Assembly (NCBI RefSeq): GCF_030128825.1
Contig: NZ_CP119127.1
Location: 1,674,001 to 1,738,000, forward strand
DNA from: Sphingobium sp. WTD-1
GTDB taxonomy: Bacteria; Pseudomonadota; Alphaproteobacteria; Sphingomonadales; Sphingomonadaceae
Length of the DNA stretch: 64,000 bases
Direction: 5' to 3'
Shown piece after piece: positions 1 through 9,154 of this stretch (positions within the stretch are counted from its first letter, which is position 1; each line of letters starts with the position of its first letter). Both the position numbers and the translations under genes were made by a program. The notes beneath the pieces were generated by a model. It worked only from the letters and a program-made list of their open reading frames with translations, was not told where the DNA came from and did no database searches.

Positions 1-1205
1 ATGGCGATCATCTCGGCAGTTGCAGCGGAAAGCGTCCAGCCAAGATGGCCGTGGCCGGTGTTGTAGTAGACGCCACGCACTCTCCCCGGCCTGACAACAG
101 GCAGCATATCGGGCGTCATGGGGCGCAGGCCTGCCCATGGGGTGACGCTGTCAGTATCCATTTTGGGGAACAGGCGTTCCGACCAGCGCAGCAACGGGCG
201 GATCCGGTCAGCGCGAATATCTAGGTTGAACCCATTGAACTCTGCGGTGCCGGCCACCCGGAATCGATCTGGACCGAGGCGGCTTGTGACGATCTTCGCA
301 GCGTCGTCGAGCAGGCTGACACTCGGTGCAGCTGTTCGGCTCTGCTCGTCTCTCAAGTTTACAGTGATGGAATAGCCCTTCACCGGATAAATGTTTACTT
401 TCTCGCCGAGCTTTCTGGCGATTTCTCGGCTTTCAACCCCTGCGCAGACAACGATGGCATCAGCTGTCTGAGAGGCGATCGGCCGACCACTCTCGTCATC
501 GGTCAAGCTGATGGTACAAATCCGGTTCTGTATCTCCACTCGCCGGACAGCAGCTCCAAACTTGAAAATCACGCCTCGGCGTGCACACGCATCTGCGAGC
601 CCGCGTGTGAACTTGTGGATGTCGCCCGTGGCGTCCCCCGGGGTGAAGAATCCGGCGTGAAGAGCGCCTTGCAGGCTCGGCTCGATCGCGCGCATTTCTC
701 CAGCTGACACTGCGTGCCTTTCGAGCCCGCCCTTGAGGAGGAGGGCGTTGCCCACTTCGGCAGCACGAAACTCCTGTTCATTGTGGTAGAGATGAAGGAT
801 TCCGCATCGCTTCAGATCGAAATCGATGCCCTCTGCTTCCGCAATGGTGAACATATGCCTTCGCGCGTCGAGTGCGAGACGAACGGTCGCGATCGTGTTT
901 CTTTCGTGCCGAAAGATATTGCCGCAAAACTCGGCGAGCCACCCGTATTTGTGAAGGCCGGGCTTGAGGTTCAGCAACAACGGCGCGTCATTTTTCAAGA
1001 GCCATCTCATACCCTTTGCGATGGTGGCCCAGCTGTTCCAGACTTCGGCATTGCTTGCGGAGAGCTGGCCACCGTTGGCAAATGAGGTGACCATCGCCGG
1101 ATAGCGGCGACGATCGTAGACGGTGACTTCATGACCGCGGACAGCCAAGCTGTAGGCGGTTGTTACGCCGGTAATGCCGGCGCCGATGATGCTAATACGT
1201 GCCAC
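1..1205 (-). CDS. dadA: D-amino-acid dehydrogenase-like FAD oxidoreductase (3' end cut by window)
   Basis: The minus strand reads as a continuous protein from a GTG at 1205 to the window edge, so the C-terminus is missing. It opens with a Rossmann FAD-binding motif (ISIIGAGITGVTTAY) and carries the DadA-type stretches SFANGGQLSASNAEVWNSW, PGDATGDIHKF and, near the edge, WAGLRPMTPDMLPVV with NTGHGHLGWT. The family are membrane-associated flavoproteins that oxidise D-amino acids or glycine-like amines to 2-oxo acids and pass electrons to the respiratory chain. The glycine riboswitch directly upstream suggests glycine or a related small amino acid as the physiological substrate; that is inference. 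The GTG start follows a GGGGAG Shine-Dalgarno held in a small hairpin. Confidence 0.88.
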   Translation of the reverse strand, partial: MARISIIGAGITGVTTAYSLAVRGHEVTVYDRRRYPAMVTSFANGGQLSASNAEVWNSWATIAKGMRWLLKNDAPLLLNLKPGLHKYGWLAEFCGNIFRHERNTIATVRLALDARRHMFTIAEAEGIDFDLKRCGILHLYHNEQEFRAAEVGNALLLKGGLERHAVSAGEMRAIEPSLQGALHAGFFTPGDATGDIHKFTRGLADACARRGVIFKFGAAVRRVEIQNRICTISLTDDESGRPIASQTADAIVVCAGVESREIARKLGEKVNIYPVKGYSITVNLRDEQSRTAAPSVSLLDDAAKIVTSRLGPDRFRVAGTAEFNGFNLDIRADRIRPLLRWSERLFPKMDTDSVTPWAGLRPMTPDMLPVVRPGRVRGVYYNTGHGHLGWTLSAATAEMIA

Positions 1206-1206
1206 T

Positions 1207-1219
1207 GGGAGCCGCTCCC
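1207..1219 (-). promoter_or_regulatory. dadA: Hairpin covering the dadA Shine-Dalgarno
   Basis: GGGAG-CGG-CTCCC forms a 5-bp stem immediately before the GTG and contains the only good Shine-Dalgarno. It sits between the second glycine aptamer and the start codon, so it is a plausible translational expression platform. Confidence 0.45.
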
Positions 1220-1233
1220 CAAAAGGTGGTGGA

Positions 1234-1391
1234 TGCGCCCCATCTGTCCGCTGTGCCTGAGATCGCTATCCCGTCGGCGGGCACCCAGGCGGGCGCCACT
1301 CTCCAGATATCTTGATGCCCTGCGGTCCTTTTGCCTGAGAGTTTCCGGGGCGGTTGCTCCTTCGGCGCCGGCGAACGGTCTCTCCCGCAAT
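1234..1391 (-). promoter_or_regulatory. Tandem glycine riboswitch upstream of dadA
   Basis: On the minus strand the leader contains the conserved blocks of both glycine aptamers in order. Aptamer 1 shows GGGAGAGACC, GCCGAAGGAGCAA, GGAAACTCTCAGGC and AAAAGGACCGC. Aptamer 2 shows CTGGAGAGTGG, GCCGACGGGATAGC, ATCTCAGGC and GGACAGATGGGG. The RNA ends about 30 nt before the dadA GTG. Glycine riboswitches usually control glycine cleavage or glycine efflux genes; here the target is an amino-acid dehydrogenase. Confidence 0.9.
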
Positions 1392-1514
1392 GGCAAGTCT
1401 GGCCTGCCTGGAAATGTGCGCTCAAGTCAATTCGGACGACCGAGAATGACGAAACCGCAAACGTCCTTCACATATCGTCAAAAGCAGCAGCTCCATGCCG
1501 ATGCGAAGGATAAG

Positions 1515-1535
1515 GTTCGAAGGAAAATTCCGAAC
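1515..1535. promoter_or_regulatory. Inverted repeat upstream of pcaI (possible operator)
   Basis: GTTCG and CGAAC form perfect 5-bp arms separated by 11 bp, 17 bp before the pcaI start. Protocatechuate operons are commonly controlled by IclR- or LysR-type activators binding such dyads, but no regulator gene is present here, so the role is inferred from position only. Confidence 0.3.
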
Positions 1536-1551
1536 AGTTCCGAGGCTTATA

Positions 1552-2262
1552 ATGCTTTCAAAAATTCGAGGCAGCGCGTCCGAAGCGCTTGAGGGTTTGC
1601 TGTTCGACGGAATGTCGATCATGTCGGGTGGCTTTGGCCTTTGCGGAAACCCGGAGAACCTTATCGCGGAGCTTTATCGAAGCGGTACCCGAGGGCTTAC
1701 AGTGATTTCGAACAACGCGGGCGCAGAAGGCTTTGGTCTGTGGCAGCTGCTGCAAAGCAGGCAGATCAGTCGCATGATCGCATCGTATATTGGCGACAAT
1801 CGTCTTTTTGAGCGGCAGTTCCTGGATGGTGACATCGAACTTGAGCTGAATCCGCAAGGTACGTTAGCCGAGCGCATTCGCGCCGGCGGCGCCGGCATTG
1901 CGGCATTCTATACCCGGACCGGGGTAGGAACCGTCGTCGCGCAAGACAAGCCTGTCGAAACTTTCGACGGCGATGAATATATTCGAGAGCGCTGGCTGAA
2001 AGCTGATCTTTCGATAGTCAAGGCTTGGCGGTCTGATCCCGAAGGCAATCTGGTTTTTCGAAAGACAGCGCGGAATTTCAACCCGATCATGGCGACAGCC
2101 GGACGGGTGACGGTCGCCGAGGTCGAGGAGATCGTGCCAGCTGGCGCCATCGACCCGGATGAAGTGCATACGCCCGGCATTTACGTCGATCGGATTGTTC
2201 GAGCGACGGGCCTCGAGAAGAAGATCGAAAAGCTGACGATTCGCGCTCGGGAGCCTGCATGA
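1552..2262 (+). CDS. pcaI: 3-oxoadipate CoA-transferase, alpha subunit
   Basis: This 236-residue protein carries the CoA-transferase family 1 signature [16 protein letters not shown] near the N-terminus. With PcaJ it moves CoA from succinyl-CoA to 3-oxoadipate, the penultimate step of protocatechuate catabolism. I chose the ATG at 1552 because GAGG lies 6 nt upstream; an in-frame ATG at 1495 would add 19 unconserved-looking residues. It is first in a rightward operon and overlaps pcaJ by ATGA. The generic 3-oxoacid (acetoacetate) CoA-transferase is the close alternative, but the neighbouring pcaHGB genes favour 3-oxoadipate. Confidence 0.9.
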   Translation: MLSKIRGSASEALEGLLFDGMSIMSGGFGLCGNPENLIAELYRSGTRGLTVISNNAGAEGFGLWQLLQSRQISRMIASYIGDNRLFERQFLDGDIELELNPQGTLAERIRAGGAGIAAFYTRTGVGTVVAQDKPVETFDGDEYIRERWLKADLSIVKAWRSDPEGNLVFRKTARNFNPIMATAGRVTVAEVEEIVPAGAIDPDEVHTPGIYVDRIVRATGLEKKIEKLTIRAREPA

Positions 2263-2921
2263 TGGCTTGGTCGCGCGATCAGATGGCAGCGCGCGCTGCT
2301 CGAGAACTCAAGGACGGATTTTACGTAAATCTCGGAATCGGCATCCCTACGCTGGTTGCCAACCATGTCCCCGAAAACGTGACCGTCACGCTGCAAAGCG
2401 AAAATGGCATGCTCGGAGTGGGCCCTTACCCGTTCGCTGATGAAGCTGATGCAGACTTGATCAATGCCGGCAAGGAGACAGTCACCACGCTGCCGACTTC
2501 GAGTTTTTTCTCGTCTGCCGACAGCTTCGCCATGATCAGGGGCGGGCACATCGACATGGCCATCCTGGGAGGCATGCAAGTCGCGTCGAATGGCGACCTC
2601 GCCAACTGGACCATTCCGGGCAAGATGGTGAAGGGGATCGGAGGAGCGATGGATCTGGTTGCAGGCGTCAAGCGGGTGGTGGTCGTCATGGATCATACGT
2701 CCAAGGATGGCGCGCCCAAGATCGTCCAGAAATGTACTCTGCCCCTGACCGGCAGGTCGGTGGTTGATCTGATCATTACGGACCTCGGGGTGATGGAGTT
2801 AGACCCGCAAGCCGGAGTGCTTGCGCTGCTCGACATGGCACCATCCGTCTGCGTCGAGGAAATCGCTTCCAAGACGAATGCCCCTCTCTTTCTGGGCAAG
2901 CTCCGGGAGAATTGCCTGTGA
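2259..2921 (+). CDS. pcaJ: 3-oxoadipate CoA-transferase, beta subunit
   Basis: This 220-residue subunit contains [12 protein letters not shown], the CoA-transferase signature 2, whose glutamate forms the covalent acyl/CoA intermediate. It pairs with PcaI, which it overlaps by 4 bp (ATGA), so translation is probably coupled. A second ATG at 2262 is equally possible as the start. The C-terminus overlaps the pcaH GTG start. Confidence 0.92.
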   Translation: MMAWSRDQMAARAARELKDGFYVNLGIGIPTLVANHVPENVTVTLQSENGMLGVGPYPFADEADADLINAGKETVTTLPTSSFFSSADSFAMIRGGHIDMAILGGMQVASNGDLANWTIPGKMVKGIGGAMDLVAGVKRVVVVMDHTSKDGAPKIVQKCTLPLTGRSVVDLIITDLGVMELDPQAGVLALLDMAPSVCVEEIASKTNAPLFLGKLRENCL

Positions 2922-3631
2922 CAACGGACATCGCATATGCGCCTGACGACGCGGGCTTGCCACCACTCCTCTACCCAGAGTATCGCTCGACCGGATTGCG
3001 TAGTCCGCGTCACCCCTTGGTCAACGCTCCGCAGACTTTGACTGAGGTGAGCGGCCCCAGCGGTTGCTGGAGCGCTCTTATGGGTCAAGCCGAGGTAGAC
3101 CTAACGTCGCAACATGGATCTGCTCCCCATGGCCAGCGCATCCGCATCTCTGGCAGGGTGCTGGATGACAGTGGTCGTCCGGTACCAAACACCATCGTCG
3201 AAATCTGGCAGGCGAACGCGGCCGGGCGGTATATCCATCGCAACGATAATTGGGACGCGCCGCTCGATCCGAACTTCACCGGAGCTGGTCGGGTGATTAC
3301 CGATGATCAGGGCTGGTATTCCTTCACGACCATCCGGCCCGGAGCTTACCCTTGGGGTAACCATCACAATGCATGGCGCCCGGCTCATATTCACCTGTCG
3401 TTGCTTGGCCCCGCCTTCGCCACTCGTCTCGTCACCCAAATCTACTTTCCTGACGATCCATTGATCGAGATCGATCCGATCGCGAATGCGGTTCCGATGC
3501 CGTATCGCAATCGCCTCATCTGCCGGTTTGATATCGACACGACCATCGCCAACTGGGCGCTCGGATACCGTTTTGACATCGTGCTGAAGGGGGCAATGCA
3601 GACGCCCTTCGAGGGTACTGCCAATGGATAA
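2918..3631 (+). CDS. pcaH: Protocatechuate 3,4-dioxygenase, beta subunit
   Basis: The intradiol dioxygenase beta chain opens protocatechuate between its two hydroxyls to give 3-carboxy-cis,cis-muconate. All four non-haem Fe(III) ligands of the family are visible: Tyr in AAGRY (about residue 105), Tyr in GAYPW (144), and the two His of RPAHIH (157 and 159). The length of 237 residues matches the Pseudomonas protein. The start is GTG at 2918, overlapping the pcaJ stop, with GGGAGA 7 nt upstream; an in-frame TTG at 2912 lies too close to that site. It overlaps pcaG by 8 bp. Confidence 0.95.
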   Translation: MTTDIAYAPDDAGLPPLLYPEYRSTGLRSPRHPLVNAPQTLTEVSGPSGCWSALMGQAEVDLTSQHGSAPHGQRIRISGRVLDDSGRPVPNTIVEIWQANAAGRYIHRNDNWDAPLDPNFTGAGRVITDDQGWYSFTTIRPGAYPWGNHHNAWRPAHIHLSLLGPAFATRLVTQIYFPDDPLIEIDPIANAVPMPYRNRLICRFDIDTTIANWALGYRFDIVLKGAMQTPFEGTANG

Positions 3632-4319
3632 CGACTTGGAAAAGCGTAAAGCGTCTGCGCGGTTCGATAACCAGGATCCTCGATTATTCGGTCAAACTCC
3701 TTGGCAGACTGTAGGCCCCTTCTTCCACTACGGTCTGCCTTGGAAAGGCGGCGCTGACTTGGTGGGACTGTCAGATCTGGGAGCCCGACCGGAGCTCTTC
3801 GCGGATGATCACTATGTTCTGAATCGCCCGACGCGAACGGGCGCTCCCAGAGGGGATGTGATAGACATTGCTGGCCAGATTCTCGACGGAAATGGCGACC
3901 CGATTTCAGACGCATTGGTAGAAAGTTGGCAAGCCAACGCGTCGGGAAGATATTCCGGAGGGGCGGATAAGCGAGCCGAAATTCCACTCGATCCGGAGTT
4001 CATAGGGTTCGGCCGATGCGCTACCGACGAATCCGGCGTGTATCGCTTCCGCACTGTTTTCCCGGGCCGCGTGCCCGGACCAGGCAATTCGCTCCAAGCT
4101 CCCCACATCGCGTTATCGATCTTCGCGAGAGGGGTGCTGCGAAGACTTTGCACACGCCTGTATTTCGACGGCGCAGAAGGCAACGACACAGATGCCATCC
4201 TCTCCCTTGTGCCATCGGACCGTCGATCGACGCTTGTTGCGCGCCAGCGCGATGATGGAGTCTGGTGGCTCGATATTCACATCCAAGGTGATGCAGAGAC
4301 GGTCTTCTTTTCGCTGTGA
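3624..4319 (+). CDS. pcaG: Protocatechuate 3,4-dioxygenase, alpha subunit
   Basis: This 231-residue protein is the non-catalytic intradiol chain that assembles with PcaH. It has the family opening TPWQTVGPFFHYGL, the shared core VESWQANASGRY and PLDPEFIGFGRC, and a degenerate metal site (QAPHIALSI where the beta chain has RPAHIH), as expected for an alpha subunit. It overlaps pcaH by 8 bp and pcaB by 4 bp. Confidence 0.95.
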   Translation: MDNDLEKRKASARFDNQDPRLFGQTPWQTVGPFFHYGLPWKGGADLVGLSDLGARPELFADDHYVLNRPTRTGAPRGDVIDIAGQILDGNGDPISDALVESWQANASGRYSGGADKRAEIPLDPEFIGFGRCATDESGVYRFRTVFPGRVPGPGNSLQAPHIALSIFARGVLRRLCTRLYFDGAEGNDTDAILSLVPSDRRSTLVARQRDDGVWWLDIHIQGDAETVFFSL

Positions 4320-5449
4320 GCAGGCTCCTTCACGATCGTTCAGCGACAACGCCGGCGATGCTGGCGGTCTATGACGACCGCTCGACCGTCAAACACGCCC
4401 TGGAATTTGAGGCTGCATTGGCGCAGGCTCAAGCCGCAGAAGCGATCATCGAGGAACGCGTCGCCGATGAGATCGGCGCCGTCTGCGCGTCGCTCGCCAT
4501 CGACCCTCAAATCCTCGCCGACGAGGCTGCGTTCGCAGGTACGCTCGCGATACCGCTGATCGGCAGGATCCGTTCGGCGATGGCGCCAGAGACGGCGATG
4601 GCGGTCCACAAGGGCGCGACCAGTCAGGACCTGGCTGACACGGTGATGATGATGCAGGCGAGAGAAGCCTCCGCATTGCTGATCGACGATGCCGATCGTC
4701 TCGACCTTGCCCTGACAGCCTTGGCGGAAAACTATCGCCGCGTGCCTGCCGTAGGCAGGACGTTGATGCAGAATGCGATGCCAATATCTTTTGGACTGCG
4801 GATCGCCCAATGGCGTGCGGGGATCGCCGAGGCAGCGGCGCGCATGCGAGCCGACGCCGGCGCGTACATATGCGTTCAGCTTGGCGGGGCCTCGGGGACG
4901 CGGGCAGGCATGTCGGGCAGAGGCTCTGCGGTCGCGCGCCGGCTATCCAGCGCGTTGCAGCTGAAACCTGCGCCTCCTTGGCATAGCCGCAGAATCGCCG
5001 TGGCCGCGATCGGCACGAGCGTCGGCATCCTGGTTGGCACCGTTGGCAAAATGGCAAAGGATATCGCCTTGCTGTCGCAGGACCATATTCGGGAAGCTCT
5101 TGAGCCGGTCGTCCCGGGCCGTGGCGGGTCCTCTGCGATGCCGCACAAACGGAACCCGACAGGCTGCCAAGTCGCTCTATCCGCTGCGCATCGCGCGCCC
5201 GGACTGGTTGCCACATTGCTGGGGGGCCTTCCCCAGGAACAGGAGCGGGGGCTCGGTGGATGGCAGACAGAGGCTTCAATTCTGGCGGATCTCTTTTCCA
5301 TCGCCGCCGGAGCAATAGGCTCGATGGTCGTTACGATCGAAGGCCTCCAAATCGATGGAGATGCCATAGCTTGCAATCTCGCGGCTTCCGCCTTGGGGAA
5401 TGACATAGGCGAAAGCGAAGGCATCGTCCGCGAACTTCTAAACCTCTGA
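4316..5449 (+). CDS. pcaB: 3-carboxy-cis,cis-muconate cycloisomerase
   Basis: A fumarase/argininosuccinate-lyase superfamily enzyme of 377 residues that cyclises 3-carboxymuconate to 4-carboxymuconolactone. The superfamily signature GSSAMPHKRNP is at about residue 270, preceded by HKGATSQDLADT, which supplies a conserved active-site segment. It starts at GTG overlapping the pcaG stop. It is shorter than the roughly 450-residue Pseudomonas enzyme, closer to the rhizobial type. Confidence 0.93.
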   Translation: MSRLLHDRSATTPAMLAVYDDRSTVKHALEFEAALAQAQAAEAIIEERVADEIGAVCASLAIDPQILADEAAFAGTLAIPLIGRIRSAMAPETAMAVHKGATSQDLADTVMMMQAREASALLIDDADRLDLALTALAENYRRVPAVGRTLMQNAMPISFGLRIAQWRAGIAEAAARMRADAGAYICVQLGGASGTRAGMSGRGSAVARRLSSALQLKPAPPWHSRRIAVAAIGTSVGILVGTVGKMAKDIALLSQDHIREALEPVVPGRGGSSAMPHKRNPTGCQVALSAAHRAPGLVATLLGGLPQEQERGLGGWQTEASILADLFSIAAGAIGSMVVTIEGLQIDGDAIACNLAASALGNDIGESEGIVRELLNL

Positions 5450-5461
5450 CGAGGGATATCG

Positions 5462-6634
5462 ATGCCGTTCACAAAGCATAACGGGGTCCGGTTATACTGG
5501 AAGGAGCAAGGCTCCGCAGAGTTGCCAGCCATCGTCCTGATAAACTCAATCGGTACCGACATGAGCTTGTGGGACAAGGCGCTTCCTCATCTCCTGCCGC
5601 ATTATCGGCTTATACGCCTTGACAACCGTGGTCATGGCGCTTCGGACGCGCCGGGGGGCGACTACAGCCTTGATGTGCTCGGTTCAGACACCGTCGCGGT
5701 GATGGACGCAGCGAATGTAGAAAAGGCGATCATTGCTGGGATTTCTCTCGGCGGGATGATCGCCATGGATATGGCGATCAACCATCCTCGGAGAGTGGCA
5801 GGCCTTGCATTGATCTGTACCTCCGCCACGATGGACAAGGCGATTTGGACAGACAGGGTCGCAGCCGTCCGGTCCAACGGCACGGAAGCCATCGCAGATG
5901 CCGCGATAAATCGCTTCTTCTCGCCGAAGTTCATCGAGAACCGTGCCGCAGAGGTGAGCTCGGCGTGGCGGGCGCTCGTGAACAGCTCCGACACCGGATA
6001 TGCCGGCTGTGCCGCAGCAATTCGCGACATGGATATCGCGGACCGTCTCGGCGCCATCGCCGTGCCAACGCTCGTCATCACCGGAGACGATGATATCTCC
6101 ACACCGTTTCTTGGACATGGGGAATTCCTGGCAGCAAGCATTCCCGATGCAAAAGCGGTGCGCCTCAAGACCGGGCATCTTCCCGCTATCGAGGATCCAG
6201 CAGCATTGGCATCGGCAATCGTTCGATTCTTCGGCACCAAATCGACTGTGACATCCGCCAGAGACATCCTTTTCGAGGCCGGTCTGGTGACACGGCGCGC
6301 AATTCTTGGCGACGAATGGGTAGACAGATCGCTCGCCGGACGCACTTCTTTCAACGAAGACTTTCAGGCTATGATCACCCGTATCGCTTGGAACGAAATA
6401 TGGAGTCGTCCCGGCCTTGACGAGCGGACGCGGCGATTGATCGTTGTAGCCACAACTGCGAGTCTCGGAAGATGGGAAGAATATGCCCTTCACGTGCGCG
6501 CGGGGCTGGCTCAAGGAGGGTTCACGCAGGACGAACTCAAAGAAGTGCTGATGCAAATCGCCATCTACGCAGGGGTCCCCGTCGCCAATACCGCATTTGG
6601 TGAAGCTACCAAGATCATTTCCGAGATCGTTTAG
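5462..6634 (+). CDS. pcaL: Fused 3-oxoadipate enol-lactonase / 4-carboxymuconolactone decarboxylase
   Basis: Residues 1 to about 260 form an alpha/beta-hydrolase (PcaD). The nucleophile elbow is GISLGGM, the acid lies in ITGDDDISTP and the histidine in TGHLPAIEDP. Residues about 265-390 form a carboxymuconolactone decarboxylase domain (PcaC) with DERTRRLIVVATTASLGRW, ALHVRAGLAQGG and IAIYAGVPVANTAF. One polypeptide therefore carries two consecutive steps, between carboxymuconolactone and 3-oxoadipate. Such PcaD-PcaC fusions are known and called PcaL or PcaDC. It closes the enzyme operon, 12 bp after pcaB. Confidence 0.93.
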   Translation: MPFTKHNGVRLYWKEQGSAELPAIVLINSIGTDMSLWDKALPHLLPHYRLIRLDNRGHGASDAPGGDYSLDVLGSDTVAVMDAANVEKAIIAGISLGGMIAMDMAINHPRRVAGLALICTSATMDKAIWTDRVAAVRSNGTEAIADAAINRFFSPKFIENRAAEVSSAWRALVNSSDTGYAGCAAAIRDMDIADRLGAIAVPTLVITGDDDISTPFLGHGEFLAASIPDAKAVRLKTGHLPAIEDPAALASAIVRFFGTKSTVTSARDILFEAGLVTRRAILGDEWVDRSLAGRTSFNEDFQAMITRIAWNEIWSRPGLDERTRRLIVVATTASLGRWEEYALHVRAGLAQGGFTQDELKEVLMQIAIYAGVPVANTAFGEATKIISEIV

Positions 6635-6760
6635 CCAGACGTATCGAGAACGATCTGTTCTCATGAACGAAGACGATCGAATAACATCTATCTCGTTTGG
6701 AAGAGGACTGACCGAAGCCCACGGGCTAACCCGCTCGGAAAAATCAGCGCGCTGGGAAAC

Positions 6761-7930
6761 ATGCAGAGAAACGATCGGAAGGACGCATTGAACTCCGGAA
6801 GGGAGGTGGCCGCTGGCGTAATCCTCTTCTGGTTTGGAACAATGGTTTATGGGATCCTGCCACTCTACATCGGCACGCAGGCGCCACGATTGGCCTTGTC
6901 CCCCAATATGGCAGGATATATCGGGACGGCTTACCTCTGTGGGTTTGTGGCGAGCACCGCTTCAGCCGTCTGGTGGATTCCACGGTTCGGAATCCGCAAA
7001 CTGTCCGCTATCGCCGGTATGATATCGCTCGCCCTGATAGGCACGAGCGGGCTTATCACCGATGTTGCCGTTCTTTACCCCTCGCTTTTTGCAGCCGGCC
7101 TCGGCTCCGGCGTGATCTATGCTATCGCGTGCCGCATAATCGGAAGCTCTGGTGATCCGGACCGAAACTTCGGATTTGGGACTGGAGGCCAGGTCGCAAC
7201 GGTGGCTATCGTCATGGCCACGGCGACAGCTTGGGCCATTCCTTCGGCGGGCATGCCAGGCCTGACTTTCCTGACCGCGATCGCCATGCTTCTCTTCTTG
7301 TCGTGCGTGCCTTTCCTGCCCGGCCGCATCACGCAGTCCTTCGACGAACCCGCCGCGCACAGGCATGACGGCAGCTTGGCCAGTATTCTAAGCCTGCTTG
7401 CCATGCTCTTCCTGTTCGGCGGTGGAACGAGCATCTGGATCTTTGCGCAGCAGATCGGAGTTTCGCACGGCAACTCCCTTTCGGCGACGGGGTATGTTCT
7501 TTCTTTTGCCCTCATTGCCAACGCCGCTGGATGCATCGCGGCGTCGTGGATCAGTCGCCGTCTAGGTCGAGGGCCGCTCCTGATCGTCGTTCAATTCTGC
7601 CTGAGCGCTTTTTGCTTGCTTCTGGCATATGGGCACGCAGGCCTCCCATATTTCGCGATCGCGATCTTTGGGTGGTCGTTCTTCTATGGATTTTCTGTCG
7701 TAATCGGGATGTCCCTGATCGCCGTGGTCGATCGATCGGGAAGGGCGATTACCGGCGCCGGCGCCGTGCAGTCTCTTGGCGCCGCAATCGGCCCTGCCGT
7801 CGGCGGCAATATCGTAGGCGGCGGATCATTTGAATCGCTTGGCATCCTGAGTGCGTCGGCCGTGATAGTGTCGTTGCTGCTCGGCCTCACGGCGCTTCAA
7901 TCTCACCGTCGCCATGCGCAAGACCGGTGA
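6761..7930 (+). CDS. MFS transporter (possible aromatic-acid uptake)
   Basis: A 389-residue integral membrane protein with about twelve hydrophobic segments, for example VILFWFGTMVYGILPLYIG at the N-terminus and AIAIFGWSFFYGFSVVIGM late in the chain, typical of the major facilitator superfamily. It lies 126 bp downstream of the pca enzymes on the same strand, so uptake of protocatechuate or a precursor is a reasonable guess. The substrate cannot be read from the sequence. The ATG at 6761 is the likely start, with TTG at 6788 as an alternative. Confidence 0.8.
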   Translation: MQRNDRKDALNSGREVAAGVILFWFGTMVYGILPLYIGTQAPRLALSPNMAGYIGTAYLCGFVASTASAVWWIPRFGIRKLSAIAGMISLALIGTSGLITDVAVLYPSLFAAGLGSGVIYAIACRIIGSSGDPDRNFGFGTGGQVATVAIVMATATAWAIPSAGMPGLTFLTAIAMLLFLSCVPFLPGRITQSFDEPAAHRHDGSLASILSLLAMLFLFGGGTSIWIFAQQIGVSHGNSLSATGYVLSFALIANAAGCIAASWISRRLGRGPLLIVVQFCLSAFCLLLAYGHAGLPYFAIAIFGWSFFYGFSVVIGMSLIAVVDRSGRAITGAGAVQSLGAAIGPAVGGNIVGGGSFESLGILSASAVIVSLLLGLTALQSHRRHAQDR

Positions 7931-8114
7931 GGGTAGGAACATTGGAAACGAGCCTGCCCCGCGAACTCCTATGGATCGGCCCGCTTGCGGATGGGGTGGG
8001 CTTCAGGATCGCGAGCCCGGTGGACCTGCGCCGAGACTGCACTGCAACGGAGCGGTCTGGGTTCTGGCCCATCGAAATAGCCAAGAGGGCAATAATTTCG
8101 TCAACGCTCGCGAC

Positions 8115-8771
8115 TTAGTCGCTTAGAAGCTCGACAAGCGAGCCGATGACGCGCTTGGGAGCCGCGTCGAGATATTCGTCTGGCATGCCGCTGCGGTTAA
8201 CCCAAATTGTGTAAAATCCGGCCTTGGTAGCTCCTGCGATATCCCAGCGGTTCGACGAAACAAAGGCGATCTCCGCACGATCCAGTGCCCACCGCGACGA
8301 GTAGACGGAATAAGCCAGCGGATGCGTCTTGAAATTTCCAACCGCATCAATTGAGAACGGTGCCTCGAGTATCTCGTCAAGGCCGGCGGCCACCGTCGCC
8401 GTCCGAAGCATTGTCGACGTGCCATTTGACAGAAACGCCAGCCGAGCGCCCTTGGCTTTGAGGTCTGTCAGGGCCTCCAGCGCCCCGTCGTGGGGTTCAA
8501 GTCGCAGATATGCATCCAGAAGCTCCTTGCGAATTGCCGGATCGACGGATCCGAATAAACGCAGGACATGGTCCAAGGCATCCTGCGTCAGCTGCCAGAA
8601 ATTTTCGTAGTTGCCCATCAAGGTACGCACCCACGAATATTCCAGCTGCTTCGCGCGCCATAGATCTGAGAAGGCCTGGAAATCCGGGCCGATGGATTCG
8701 GAGTGGCGACGCACGGCTGCATGGACATCGAGGACAGTACCATATGCATCGAACAGATATGCCGGCTTCAT
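8115..8771 (-). CDS. Haloacid dehalogenase, type II (HAD superfamily)
   Basis: The 218-residue protein begins MKPAYLFDAYGTVLD, the HAD motif I with the nucleophilic aspartate, followed by LAFLSNGT (motif II) and FKTHPLAYSVY plus FVSSNRWDIAGATKAGF (motifs III/IV). The DAYGT form and the SSNRWD segment are typical of (S)-2-haloacid dehalogenases, which hydrolyse 2-haloalkanoates; other small phosphatase-like activities are possible. The start at 8771 is chosen because the conserved motif begins right there. It is transcribed away from glcB. Confidence 0.82.
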   Translation of the reverse strand: MKPAYLFDAYGTVLDVHAAVRRHSESIGPDFQAFSDLWRAKQLEYSWVRTLMGNYENFWQLTQDALDHVLRLFGSVDPAIRKELLDAYLRLEPHDGALEALTDLKAKGARLAFLSNGTSTMLRTATVAAGLDEILEAPFSIDAVGNFKTHPLAYSVYSSRWALDRAEIAFVSSNRWDIAGATKAGFYTIWVNRSGMPDEYLDAAPKRVIGSLVELLSD

Positions 8772-9154
8772 GATCGCTCGCCCTATCTCGACTATGTTGA
8801 AGTGGAAATTCACGGATGACTCGATAATAACATCTAAGTGGTATCGAGGCGCCGTTGTCGAACATCCTATCACCGCGACGTATCGGGTAGCAACTGTAAT
8901 AGTATGATATCGACAGGGAATTGCACAGGTGCAAATCAAAGATCGATTTTGTCAAAACTAATGCTCGATCACATAATATGATCCATCTCAATTTCCGTAT
9001 TGAATGATATTCACATCAGAAAGCGCGAATTTTCGGTAATCGACAGATTCGCAGGCTTGGAAGATGTGGGCCAATGGCGAAGGCCGGTGCGCGGGCCGCT
9101 TCGTTGCATTTTCCCGAGTGCGCCTGTCCGAGAAATAGTGCGGAGACGGTATCG
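8772..9154. other. Divergent intergenic region, haloacid dehalogenase / glcB
   Basis: No coding sequence is seen in this 383-bp stretch, which is richer in A and T than its surroundings. It must contain the divergent promoters of the two flanking genes. A perfect dyad lies at 8921-8934 and is listed separately. Confidence 0.6.
8921..8934. promoter_or_regulatory. TTGCAC-AG-GTGCAA dyad, possible operator
   Basis: A perfect 6-bp inverted repeat with a 2-bp spacer lies in the divergent promoter region. The size and symmetry fit a LacI-, GntR- or FNR-sized regulator, but nothing identifies the protein. Confidence 0.3.

Noticed and set aside
6663..6791. Small plus-strand frame before the MFS gene (MNEDDRITSISFGRG and following)
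   Set aside because: It overlaps the MFS start out of frame, with weak translation signals and no recognisable character.
7931..8114. Plus-strand open frame after the MFS gene (ELLWIGPLADGVGFRIASP and following), perhaps a LysR effector-domain remnant
   Set aside because: Too short, no plausible ribosome site and no motif I can defend; treated as intergenic.
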